From the NCBI GenBank assembly GCA_021234535.1, contig CM037845.1, positions 1,640,501 through 1,704,500 on the forward strand: a stretch of 64,000 nucleotides of DNA, read 5' to 3'. This stretch comes from Stichopus chloronotus. Lineage: Eukaryota > Echinodermata > Holothuroidea > Aspidochirotida > Stichopodidae. The notes under the pieces are model-generated. The model searched no databases and had not been told where the DNA came from. It saw only the letters and a list, made by a program, of their open reading frames with translations. The position numbers were made by a program, and so were the translations under genes. Positions 35,190-48,600 of the stretch are shown here, piece after piece; the stretch's first letter is position 1; every line of letters begins with the position of its first letter.

Positions 35190-35804
35190 ATGAAAGCTGG
35201 ACGACTTAAACAGGATGTTACTGATCAATAAAACAAGTTTGTAAGTTTTACTCACACACATGGTACTCTGTAATAGTACTTGCAATAAATAATCTGTTAA
35301 TTTAGTGCTAAATTCTATGAATGCAAGCTCCTGTCAGCCAGGGTTCTGTTTTTAGAGCCGCACCAGCCAGATTCATCCATTGGGACTTTAATTGCTGCGT
35401 TGTCTGCAGAAATCTCAACACTGAAGAAATCAACGTCTGCAGATCATGCAACTCTCGAAATAAATTCAAGTTTTGTTTACCACTCAGCCCACAAGCAAGT
35501 ACACTACCAGTGTCATACATTTCTGCAATGCTTGCGGTTTTAGATGGACTGGCTTTTGTAGTGAAGAAATACTAACACCAAAAAATGACACATTTTGAAA
35601 AAAATTATACAATTACCAATTTTCATAGCTACATCTTGAAGGCATGTCAACTAAATCGATCTTAAGTTTCACTTCCAAAACGTCACACAGTTGCACCAAA
35701 GCAAACAATGGAATGATCGGAAGTCCATACATTATAAATGAGATTGGCCAGTGACAGAATGTAATTAGCAACAATTATTGCAAATAATGTAAAGTTTTTA
35801 AGCG

Positions 35805-35810
35805 TTTATT
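35805..35810 (-). terminator. Candidate polyadenylation signal of DNAJC8
   Basis: AATAAA on the - strand about 720 bases after the stop. Other weaker candidates lie nearby; chosen by distance only. Confidence 0.35.
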
Positions 35811-36527
35811 TGTATAAGCATGAATGTAAGCCAAGCACACAGCCACTTACAGCAAGGGTGCAGTGAGTTACAGCAGTTTGCAGGAATTGTTGCTGATGAA
35901 AAACTGGAGAATTAAAAAAAACATACTAGGAAACATTCACAAATAGTGGTACACAGCCTACTGCCACTCATGTCAATCATATTAATGAGATGGCCATATT
36001 TTTGGGAATACTTTACAATCTATGAATTTTTGAAAAAAGTACTTCCAAGAAATCTCTGGGTTATAACTTTGCATTGACTCAGCATCATTGTCAAATTTTT
36101 ATCTTTTGCCCTCCCTCCATTGAGAGTAAGACAAATTTTCCACTCTGTTTTTTTTTCCAAAGTCTCAGAAAAATATGGAGGATAAATAACAGAGGAAAAA
36201 TACAACTGGCAAAGTCTTAGGCACTCCAGCGCAAATTATCAAGGATCAATCAAGGTTATCTCTAAAGATTCCTCAACTATAATCCCTCACACAATCTGAT
36301 ACTGGTCAATCCAAACCATGACGACGTTCCTCAAAAAACATCTTCGGTGTCTGGAACCGTCTGTCCCTGATCAAAACTACTTAAAGCCAAGAGTAAGAAA
36401 AGAAAGCGAACAGTTTGCTTGTTGTTCTGATGTTTGGTAAAAAAAAATATCTCGCACTTCTAAAGGTCTTTCCATCCTGGAAGGTGCCCTCTGCATCCAA
36501 AAGTAACATACATTCTGGTTCCTATGG

Positions 36528-36644
36528 TTACCTCTCTTCTAGCTTTGGTTTTGGTGGTTTAAAGCCCATACCAGACTTGGATTTCTTCTTTTTCTTTTGT
36601 TGTTTGAAATCTCTCCAGTTGTTCACCCTTTTGTCTCTGCCGGC
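36528..36644 (-). CDS. DNAJC8: DNAJC8 exon 8: basic tail
   Basis: AGRDKRVNNWRDFKQQKKKK, then KSKSGMGFKPPKPKLEER and TAA. It matches GRVDSWRNF...KKEKK...FLRPPKVK of human. The acceptor is TCTCATGAAAG. Confidence 0.93.
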   Translation of the reverse strand, partial: AGRDKRVNNWRDFKQQKKKKKSKSGMGFKPPKPKLEER

Positions 36645-39600
36645 CTTTCATGAGATAAAAAAAGAAAAATGGTCATGGAAAAATGCAGATATAATGAAAT
36701 CATTGGTACCTTTTCACAATCTTGATGTTTCTAGAATGCCAACTGTTAAAATCAGTCATATACTTCATTCTTGATGTCATTGGTTCAATGACAATCCAAT
36801 GAGGTAACTGCCTTTGCAATTCCACAACTTCTTTGAGATTATCACTTTAGTGATGAGAGTACATGTCAGTTACAAAATAATTTACTTGTTGGACACAATT
36901 TTGTTAATACTGATTAGTCACAAAGCCAGCAAAAATTACTGTGTACACTACTCAATATACTGCAACCAAAAATTCACGATAATTGATGTATCGCGATACT
37001 TGAAAACAAAATTAGTTACAGTCTTCGCAACCTCAAGGGATATTGAGGTTGGGAAGTTTATTTTCTGCTCTTGATTTTGAGTTGAAAAAAGAAACTTACA
37101 CTTAAAATGTGTTAACTAAAGAAACAAAAGAAAAAAAGCAGAACTAAGTTTTTAATTTTTTTTCATTGCTTTTATTGGATTGGCATATGTATGTGTATGT
37201 GTGACAGATTGGAATGCATGGTGTGGTACACACTAATTCAGTAACGAAGTGTTCACTCTTTCTCAAACTTAGGTGTGTATATGTATGACATTTTGTGGAG
37301 GTGCCCTATCACTTTTGACGAAAATTCAAGGTCACTGGGGATTACCAGAGGCGAAAAAGTACATTTCTTTTAGTTGCTGTATTTTGGTATCCATTGCTCA
37401 CATTATGATATAATTTTAGGGTAAGATAGATTGGTAGGCGGGGGAAATACGTTAACATTAATCTCATTAATATGAAAGGAATAAAAGGTGAGAAAGTGAT
37501 GCTTTGTTGGTATCTCTCCCACAAAACATTTTAAGGGCCTGGTGTAATAACAGAAAATTTTGTTTGTCTAAATGAAGAACATATGACAATCCCTTTTGAC
37601 CTTTAGACTTTTTCATGTCTGAAAAGGTCTTGTTAAGACAAGCCCAAATGGCAATTATACTACCCTCCAATGAAGCTCCTATCTCAAGTTTTTGACATTT
37701 TCGTGAAAGCTCCAGGAAGAGAAATTTCTAACAGAGTTCTAATCACAGGCAAGAGTTTTGCAGCTCTCATCACATGGGCTTAATGGGTGTGTTATGTGGA
37801 TTTTGAAAGATGATACTGTACATGAAAGTAAGTGCAGCAGCTCAAGTTGTTCTGAATACAGACCCTGTAGTGTATGTGCACATATATGTTGTTGCATCAT
37901 GGCTTATGCGTAGAAGGTATGCACACACATAGCTACCTTTAAGTGTGCACTGTATTTAGAAATAGGGCAAGTCTTCCAAATCATCAGAAAATCCCATAGC
38001 ATTTGAAACTATTACCTGGTTAACCTCTTCTACTTTGACCTTCGCCCTCCCCCCCAAAAAAATCCAATAAGCAAACTGTGATTCATGATACTGCAATCTG
38101 CTAACTGACCTTCAAGACACTATGACCCTTATGATTTACACTACTGCTGGGCACTCTCAGATCTCTTTCATCTGATGTTGTTGAAGTTATAAGCATCTTC
38201 ACAAAAGGAACCATAGTGCCCTTGGGCTCTTGTTGATTCCTTGCCTCAGGCAGGAATCTATGTAAAGCTGATGGCATGCATGTGTGTGTGTGAGACACCT
38301 TGAATTGTAACACGATATCTCAAGATGGGAAAGTTGCTTGAACTTCCAAAGTTGGTGTGTAGGTAGTCTAATGTGAGAAGATGATCCCAGAGGGGAAAGT
38401 CCAAAAACCTTTTAACCGTTGGTAGCTCTTGATGAGTAAATGATACCTGTCAAGTTTTGGAGAGGTGAAAGGTCACATGAGGTCAGGAGAGGTCAGACTG
38501 GAAAACCTTGTAAACACGGTGGTTCAATGAGGAAAAGATGCTGAAACTTAATGTGAATGTCCATTGTAAGTAGATCATCCCTAGTGATTTTTGTGGAGGT
38601 CAAATCTCATTTGAGTTCACCAGAGATTGAAGTCTGACAACCTCAACTGAATGTTGCTGGAACTTCAAATTGTAAGCATTGGTAGCTCTTGATGAGTAGA
38701 TGATCTCTGTCATGTGTTGAGGTGCTCAAAAGTCACATGAGGTCAGCAAAGAATCAGTATCTCAAGAGAGGTTTACAGGTGATTGAACTTCAAAATTGGT
38801 ATATTGTTTATCCTTTGTTTTTCATAAATATTGGCAAGGAATCACAAAATCCTTTGGCTTTCTGGTTTGTTGATTACATTGAGAAACATGTTAGAAAGTA
38901 ACTTTTGGTATCATGCAGAAAGAGCCATTGCTACTACTGCAATAATCGCAACAACACTAATACTGATTAGCATTTTACTTTCAATCGTTTTGTCACCACA
39001 GTCCATCTCAGTAAATTCACAATTTTGCAAACCATCTTCTTCAGTAGCAATTTAACCGTTTTGCTACATATGACAGAGTGTCAAAGCTATATATTAACAA
39101 ATGAACAAAATTTATCTGGAAATCCCTCGATCTACTTTCTTCCCGAGTAAACCTCTCTGTGGTGCAGAAGGCTTATAATGGAGGTTAATTCCAAACATAC
39201 AAAGGAACACAAATGGAAAGCTGTGGCAACTTTGGAGAAGGGATGATAACCATCCAGTACCAAACTTCACTTACTAAGATCATAAATACTTCTACTTACT
39301 TCCCATTCTTTTTGCCATTCTTTATGTTTTTTGACTTTCTCTTCTTCTGCTATTTCTGTTTCTCTTTCTCTTTTCCTGATGTTTGCTTCCTTCTGTTCCA
39401 AGTCTCTTCTTCTAATTTCATATTCGGCGAATAACTTCACGGTAGTTTTATACAAGTACTCTTTAAACTGAAGCAAAGGAGAGAAACATGATAGCATTAC
39501 AAAGCTGGCAGCTCAACTGAAACCTTGACAAACTAGAGCAACACATGGAAAATATGAAGCTGCCTATAAACCTCGTGACTGCTTCATGGCCCACCAAATG

Positions 39601-42600
39601 AATCTACACAAGAGGCAGAATTCTGTCGCAATAGACACAAAATTCTGTCCACTGTATGAGACAATTTGGCTATTGAAGTTCCAAAAATGTAAACTGAAAT
39701 TGATCTTCAGTTAAGGCGTGACTTGGGATATGTGTTTTTTTTTTGGTTTTCTTACTATAGCTGGAAAATTGCTATTTGCCTGTGTATCTATCTTTCTGAA
39801 ATTCACTAGGGTCTGGAATTCAAAGTTGTAAGGCCCAGGTGACTGTCTTGACAAATCATCAGATGGGTACAGATCCGTCTCGGATAATTGCGGGGACGAG
39901 TCTCAGCCTGTTCCCTGATTTTATCTAGTGGAGTACAACTATTAGTTTGTGGGTAGCATAAAAAAAACTTCTGTAGCAAATATACCTCCCAAAAATTAAT
40001 AAACACTTCCTAGCCTGAAAGATGCTCCCAAACTACCTCCATTTTTAGATCACATAGAAATTTACTTAAGGGAAATACAGGAGCATCTGCAGCAGAAAAA
40101 AAAAGGGACAAATAATCTGTAGATAAGTCACGTATAATGTCAGCGTTGAGGCAAAAAGGAACTGGGTCTTCCATTGCATATAATTTGCATAATGTTGGAT
40201 CAAATTGAAATTTCAATAGAGGGGATTTTGAAGTGTAGATTTTGGTGAGGACAAATTGGTTGGGATACAGTATCTTGTGCCTCCAAATCTGATAAACTTG
40301 GTGTGAATGCATCCCACTGTCCTTACCAGAATCTACACCCATGATTAATCAACCTAGGAGCCCTACACAATAGCTCACACAGATCAAGCATTTCAGTAGT
40401 AAAAATCTCATATTTTAAAAATTATAAACATCTGCGAACAAACTTGCCAAATTGGAAGGTTCAGAATTTTGCACATCATGTAAAAGTATTAAAACAACCA
40501 TGAGATTCAACGATACATTAGTCCTTAGAATGCAGGTACTTTGTGAGGGTCTAACAACTGGTGAATCATTCAGTGAATTATTGTAAGAGAATGCACTCTC
40601 ACCTTCCGCCATCTTGTGGTTACCTCGGAGAATAGCTGACTATTAAACCTGACTTTAGAATTGTCATTTGTTATCTCAATTTTATAGAATCAAACTTCTG
40701 GAAAATCATTTTATGAAAACAGAGTAAAAACAATGAATAGAAATATTTTACTTTTTCAGGATCATCTTCAGGCACTTCTGTTGGTTTCCCTTCTCTTTTC
40801 AAAAATTTCTTCTTTTCATCAATCTGAGAGAGGAGAGGATGAGAATCATATTACAGTGTTTGCCAAACAAATGGTGGGCTTGGGGAAAACATGCTCTGAT
40901 ATAATCCCATCCATGTAACAAATGCTTTGTAATGTTGAAAACTAATACCAAAGAGAGTAATTCTCTCTGAAAATTTACTGAGAAAACTGATTCGCGCCCC
41001 TCCCGCCGAGTCCATCAGTTCAGTGGGGGGAGTCCCCACCCCCACCTGCTCCTTCCCCACACACATGTGAACCAAGAAAAGACCTTTTTACTATCCTTCA
41101 TCAGATCAATGAAGTAAGAACTCAGAATAAAGCTGGTATCTTTTGGTAATGTCAGTCTACAGTATGTGCAATGCTACGTTCTGAGAAGTTGGAGACCTTA
41201 AGAGTGATATTCTAAACCTACCTCATGTTGCGCTTTCTGTTTGGCTTCCTCAATAATATTCAAACATTTTTTCCGTTCCGTTTCGTCTTCCAGCGTCTTC
41301 ATAGCCTTACTGACGGCTGCAAGAAAACAAAGAATTTAAAGTGACAGCACTAGGGACATCACCACCAACACTCCCAATAGCAGAACCAATCGATGAAGTA
41401 GAGAAGAATTTAATAATACTGAAAGAATGTATACATGATTACCCAAATACTGACAAAATACCGGGATGGTGCTTACAATGACAAGACGTTTACACTGAGG
41501 GAATTTACACAAAGCAGGACAAAAATCAGAGTTATTCGTGGCACACAATTCTACAAGTATTAAACAAGGAAAAGAAAATGTTTGGTTGAGTCACATGTTT
41601 AATATTGGTAAATAAGAGTTTGAGGTAAAGGGTTTGGGTTTTTTTTTTATATCAATGTTTAAATCCACACATATGCATATTCTCAAATATAAACCCACCC
41701 TCCCTTGCCCTCCAGATGTGCAGAGATAAGGAGAACCATGGCCATGACTTCATCAGCTTTGAGGTCCTGACTGAGTATTCAATAGGGCATACCTTCTTTG
41801 AATAATGACATTTGTTTTATACTCTTTCAATATCAAGATGACATATCCTGTAGTACTAACAATGGGTCTACAGTACTAGAACATTTCAAAGCTGGTCTTA
41901 CCAAAATATCACATAAGACACAATGATGTAAGCGATTCAATCTGTTACATGTTAACACATGCTCCACATCTAATTTACAGAAGTAAAATTACAAACACAA
42001 TAACTTAAAATTAATAGGTGAATTGAACTCACCTTCAAATGCTGTCTGTGCTCTTTCTTTGTCATCTACATTTTTGTCAGGATGGACCAAAATGGAGAGC
42101 TATGAAAAAAGATTTTTAGCAGATAATAACGTCGTACCTCTTATCACGGGATGATGACACATTGTGACTGACACCATGACTAGACAAGAGGATGGTATTC
42201 ACAGCACAGATTCCAAAGAATTTTTCCACAGTAATCGTAAAAAAAATATCTCAGCAAATAAGTTGTGGGCTAATTTTAAAGACAAAAATTGACAAAGTTT
42301 CACTTGAGCCAGAATATGGATTCAATCATTACTGCATATGATAACGGAAATTACAAATAGGTCACAATTCAAAACGAGAACCAAAAACCACTGTGAATGA
42401 CACTTCGTATCTCACAATTGCATCTTTTGTGCCCACAACAACCAGAAGACAAAAGCTCATATACTTGTAACTTTCAACAGACCAACTTTTCCTCCAAAAT
42501 ATTTAGTTTATCAATTTTGGAAAATTAATGGAAGAATATCACATGTCACACACAGACTGGCATATGTTGGTTAAATTATGATAAACTTTCAGAATAGACT

Positions 42601-45600
42601 GACAAAAAATGTATCTTTACTTTGCGATACTTTTTCTTTATGTCTTCAATCTTCATGCTTGGTTCCACCTGAAGGACCTGTAATCAAGGGGTAAATAAAA
42701 AAAAAAAACATTATGAAAGATCTTAATGTCAGACATAAGAGAACTCAATTCTGGCTCAGATGATAAATTTGCATTTAAGTAATCTCATGATTATTCCACT
42801 TTTACTATTTCTTCTGTAAATTTATCTTATTTACACAGAATATTCCGATCAAGAAAATAGGAAAAACAAAAGAAAAGGAGGGAGACTGCTTGACTGATTG
42901 CAACAAACTCCAGAAGAAGAACCTGACACCATCCATTCCTTATCACTAACACCAATGGATGCAAAGCATAATTTTGTGATGCTCTAGGTGTAATTAAAAT
43001 GGACACATAAGGGTTAAAACAAAAACGAAAAGAAAAACAAGAAAAAAACAAAAAGAAGACCAACATTTTGCAGCAAACAACTCAGAGCTATATAGTTAAT
43101 GATTGTCAGGGTACTCAGTGACAAAGTGCTTATAATCTGAAAAATTTGTCCTGAGCTTTCTGAATCACTACTTTAATAATCATGGGATTCAACTCAGAAG
43201 TAAAAGTTTCAATTACTTTAAATTTAAAGTTATTGTGGAGTATACCAATAATCTTCTACTGTTCATTTAGTTGTACAAACTGTTACCCAAGGACAGTGTG
43301 TGACATTTCTTACCAAATCACTCTGTTACAATGAGATCATAGAGTGCACTATGTGCTGTACCAAACATTCAAAATTTATTCCGCACATAGAGTTGCTGAT
43401 AAAAAAAAAATCATTGTAAAGTAACCAAAATGTGACAGGAATTTAGAGGGATTGTGATTTTCTTAGAGACTCAGCATAATGAAGGTTACTTCATTAAATC
43501 TTTTCAACTCACTCAGTCACATTCAAGATTTTTTTTTTTTTGTGTGTCAATTTAGCGTTGAAGACAGGCAGTCATCATAGCTTGATGGCATAAATCAGAG
43601 AAGAATTACAGTAAAATTTATTAGCATGATTAGAAGTGAAGATTCAGAGCAGTGATGAAGTTTAAAGAGAACATGCTAAACAGTCTTGTCTGTGTCAGGT
43701 GAAAACATTAAAGACAGATATGAACAGTTTCTCAATTATTGGTTTCACAAGAACCTCACATGTTGTAAAATAATGAATGAGTACACTAAATGTAGAAAAA
43801 CTGGAAGTACCTCAAATGGATTTAAGTTGAAGTATGTGCTGCCAGGTCGCAGAAGTCGGTCTATTTGCAACTTTGGAGTAAGGACAGAATCTCTCTTTTC
43901 AATAGCTTTGACCTGAAAAGACAAAAAAGGATTTATAGTTACACAATGAAAGCTCTCCATGTACCATTTTATAAAGAGGCAACAATAAATGAGCCAATGG
44001 CGTACAAGAAGCTTTAAGAGGTGGGAAACCTGCATAAGTTACTAAAGCTAGACTCCTTCATAAAAGGCACAGGCATACACCACTGAAAGGAAACACCCAG
44101 ATTGCAATGTTTGCAAATTGCACAGGGGATATTTTTGACAGTTCAAGAGTGTAGGAATAAACTTTCTCCTTCAACAAATTTGCGAAGGGAAGATATTTTC
44201 AGTCCTATCATTGGCAGACCTAGCCTACACTACTATACTAAGTTCTAGTGCCATAACATTCTGCCATAGGCCTAGGTTTTGATTCTTTCCATCATAACAG
44301 CTTGTTACCGCCATGGCGGAAAGAGACATTGTCTATGGTGGAGTAATCACATTTTCTACGGCAGAAAGTAGCATATGTCAGAATGACATTGACACCTGTG
44401 TGCTACACATGCTGGGCTTGGAGATGTTTGTTACAGTAACTTGAGTAAGTCTAACAGTAACTTTAAAGTAATTGCTGAATATCCTGGCCACTTTTCAAAG
44501 TAGATGAAGCATGGAGTCGCGGTCCCAACGGCTTATCAAGAAAAGAGCAACTGATCAACTTAACTATTTTGAGAATGATTCCTACATACATCAGTAGAGT
44601 TTTGAGAATATCTAGTGAGTCCACTGGCACTGAGACTACAATTTTGATCTCGAGTGGAGTCGCGGTAGCTGTCCCCAGTGGTCGTTTACAAAGATGCATC
44701 ATCTTGTTTTGAGAAAATATTCAAACTCCTCTGAGACTCCAACCTTGAGTTGAGTCGCGGCTCTGGTGGCCGTTTATTAAAATACATCTTCTTGTACATA
44801 GTTTTGGGAAAGTATTGATAGCCAAGGACTGGGACTCCAGTCTAGAGTTGATTTGTGGTGGCAGCCTCAGTGATGAAAATAAATGATTGTGTGTTGCGTT
44901 TTGTTCATAGTGCATGAAGTAATCCAGTTCACAGGGACTCCAATTTTGAGGGGAGTCACAGTTGCAGTCCCAGAGATGAAAACAATGGGCTGTGACCTCA
45001 TAATGCATGAGTCAATCCAATTAACCGAACCCTCTGGTTAACTTCACCTCCAGGTCTTGGCCGATAGTTTCATTTGCTTTTTCATTTTCCATTTATTCTC
45101 CACATTTCCCCATCAGGGATATTAGAGACTTTGAAAATAAATATTTTGGCAATATAACAGTTCAACTTAGTGGGGAAAAAAAAGAAAAGGAAAAAGAAAA
45201 CAAATACTAAATACAAGACAAAGGTAAATACACACAGACACCTGGTGAGAGAAAAAACCAATAAACATAAACTTCCAGTAAACAAGAGCCCAAGGGCACT
45301 GTAGTTCCTTGCACAGATGGAGAGCACATAATGTAAATTATGAAGTAAAAGGAAGCATATATGTACGATAGCCCATATGGTCCATTTCTGACCATGAACT
45401 CTCCCTTTTGTAACATTAAATTTGTAGAGAGAAAAACGTATTTCATGCTTTTACAAAATGGCCCATTTCAGACATTGGATTCCAAACATGACAAACATGC
45501 ACCCACATGGAACCACTTCCATAGCACTAATGTGACCATCAACAGTGTAATACATGCAATCTGTAAGAGAAGAAGTATTTTGCATGATTTCACAACAGAC

Positions 45601-48600
45601 TATGGGCACTATGGTTCCTTGTACTTGAAATACACATACTGTAAAATGATATGCCTGAATTCATAAATATCAAAAAAGCCATTTCAATCAATGCAATGAA
45701 TTGCAGATGTTGATTGAGAACTGCAATATACAGCAATACCCCATTCAATTTACAACACACAAACAGCTGCAGATCTCTGCAAATTGCAATAAGGCTTATC
45801 ACATCTATGTCCCTTTAAAGTCCATCAATCTGACAACATGCCCTGGAGGGAACTCCTGGGGTCTACCTGTAGTTTAAACTGGTAAGAACACCAACTGACT
45901 TATTTTCTTTCACTGTGTTCTGCCCTCTTCACTAATTGAAAAGACACTTACATGAATGAACACATTAGCACTCATGCACGATGAGGTAAACTGATCCAGC
46001 TAAAACTTGTCTGGTGTGACCACCTACAGTACTGCATAACAGCACATTGCTGCTTCCTCATTTGATCAAGAAACTGCTAACTCAAGCAGTACTTCCATGA
46101 TGCACTGGAGGGGGACTGATGGAACATATGAGTATCCATAGCATAACAAGGTTTTCAGACTTATGCCCCCAGTTCCACCAGATGACCTTTGACCTCCACC
46201 AAAAACAATAGGGCACACCTTCTCCATATGGCAAACCTACATACCAAGTTTGACTTTCATCTGACATTCCCCTATTGAGTTACAGCATACCCAAGCAAAA
46301 CAGACTTTTGTCCCTAGTTCTCCCAGATGACCTTTGACCTCCACAAAAATGATAGGGCACACCTTCTCAATATGGCAAACCTACATACCAAGTTTGACTT
46401 TTATCTGACTTTCCCCTATTGAGTTAGAGCGGTCCTAAGCAAGTGTCACAGATGCACACACACACACACGCCAACCTGACTGCATAGGTTCCTTTGCTGA
46501 CGCAAGGAACCAAAAATGATGGTGCTCAGAACTGTACAAAGCTATTAGAAATGAGCACCAACTCGCACCAACTCCATACTGAAAAAAAAATAATAACTTA
46601 AAGGAGAAATCAAGGTTTATTTTCACAATTTACTTCACTACAATTCCCCACCAGGATCGCACAATGAGTTATAACTGACAAATATGATCAAGATTATCTC
46701 AAAACATGAGGACAATTTCGAGAAACGAGTCAAATTCGCAAAAAAATCAGTGAAGAACTCTGACAGTCTGTAACGTCCATATTCATCGAATCGAATATGA
46801 ATGTCCAATACTATTACCTTTTCAGGGTATGAGGAGGTGGGGCTTCCTATTTAGAGCAGTAGACAAAACATCAAATGAACAGGTTCATACGTAGCATATG
46901 TGTGCTGTATGTATCATCAACTATCACTTAACTCTTGTTTACTTAACATTGCGCAATGCACAAACAGCATGGGAACCGTAAACATTCGGTTATGTTCATT
47001 CATATAACGTCATCTCAGTCCTAGGGCTGTGATTGGTCATCGTATAGAGGAGGCTGTCTTGTCTTGTACATGAACGTTTATTTTTTTCTCCCGCAAATAT
47101 TAAGAGTTCTCATTCAACAGAAATTAACACAATAACTACCGTTTCTTCTACTTTCAAACACCTCCCCAACATCTCTATATTTCGGTGAAAAATCAGAAAA
47201 GAAAAATCAACCAAAGGTGAATTTTCTCAGTCAAAGCCTGATTTCCCCTTTAAAAACACTTTATTTCACCACAAAATACACTGATGTTTAAGTAAGGTTT
47301 GATTATTATTTGTCTGAACTAATTTTTGCAATATAATGTGTTAGGATTCCTCATAAAAGTAAGGTGGAAGATACTTTTGTCGTATCTGAGAAAGCGACGG
47401 ATATTCAAAGAAATAATGGAATTTGTCTCCTATTTTTGCTTGATCACAAAGAATGCAGATTCTATCATGAAACACAATATTCTTGTACCTTCCAGTGACT
47501 GCAGGAATTTTACCAAATACTTTTCAAACTGAAGATTCCCTTGAAAATGCAGCAAGTTCTTGCACTGAGTATTTCTGTTGACTTCTGCACACTACTCCTG
47601 CATATAAATATCACCAAGTCTTTGATTAGTAATTTTTTTTTAATTCACACGTGATTTAGAACCACCATGGGTCTATTCTGTCAGTCATTCTCCAAACTGT
47701 AATTAACATTGTCACAAATTATACAAAAACACTTTTACTTTTCAAAATCTAAGGCGAAGTGTAAATATCATGGTCGTGAAGCAGTGACAGACTTTCACCT
47801 TGCCTTAATCCAAAACAACAACTGAATATATCAGATTTATTTATCTCCTTTATTCAAAGGTGCATTACCTAATTCCTGAGTAGTCAGACTCCTATCTGGA
47901 GTGGAGTGGCAGTCTCTGTGATGAAACAATTGCCAACTGCAAAGTTCTGTGTCCTACTGCAAGCTACAGTATAGCTGAAAATAAATTGACCAGCACTGTG
48001 TCATCAGGTAACAGCGGTAAAGGTTTACAGTGGGGGCAGGATATTCTGCAGTTGTAGCATGGATGTATAAAACTCTGCCCATCTATTTTAACGTACAAAC
48101 CTTATGATTTCTAGTTGCTGGAAATTCAATCTCTCCATAAATCTACTAATCTTGTTTCAGCAAGTCTGAAGTTTCATGTTACTGGTAACTTGACCCAATC
48201 TGGTAGAAATTGTACCACGAAATCTGTTATTTTAACCAACATTTGCCTGAGTTAACGATACAATGTAAACCTGCCAAACTTTCGATCTCCATAACTTTAC
48301 CATGATAATCATTATGTGAAAACTGTCCTGAAAACAAATCCTGTGCATAAGCCCACAACAACTACCTGTAAACATGCTAGCAATAAAAATGGTCCGGAAG
48401 AATTCCATTACCTGGTCGAAATCATTGACTTGGAAATTTGAGACATTAGGGGGCGACTGCAAATAGTAATACTACGGGATGCTTTAGGCTTAGCCTACCT
48501 CTCTTGTGCAAATGTGGCACCGAACACTAAGTAATGTTGACTAAGGCAAGGGTGATTTTATTAACAGTGCTTCAGTTTCAAGCTGTTTAGGCCATTGCAT

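Noticed and set aside
44312..44446. Small + strand frame with a strong start context, MAERDIVYGGVITF
   Set aside because: The start lies in a 12-bp palindrome CCGCCATGGCGG within intron repeat sequence; 44 codons with no supporting evidence.
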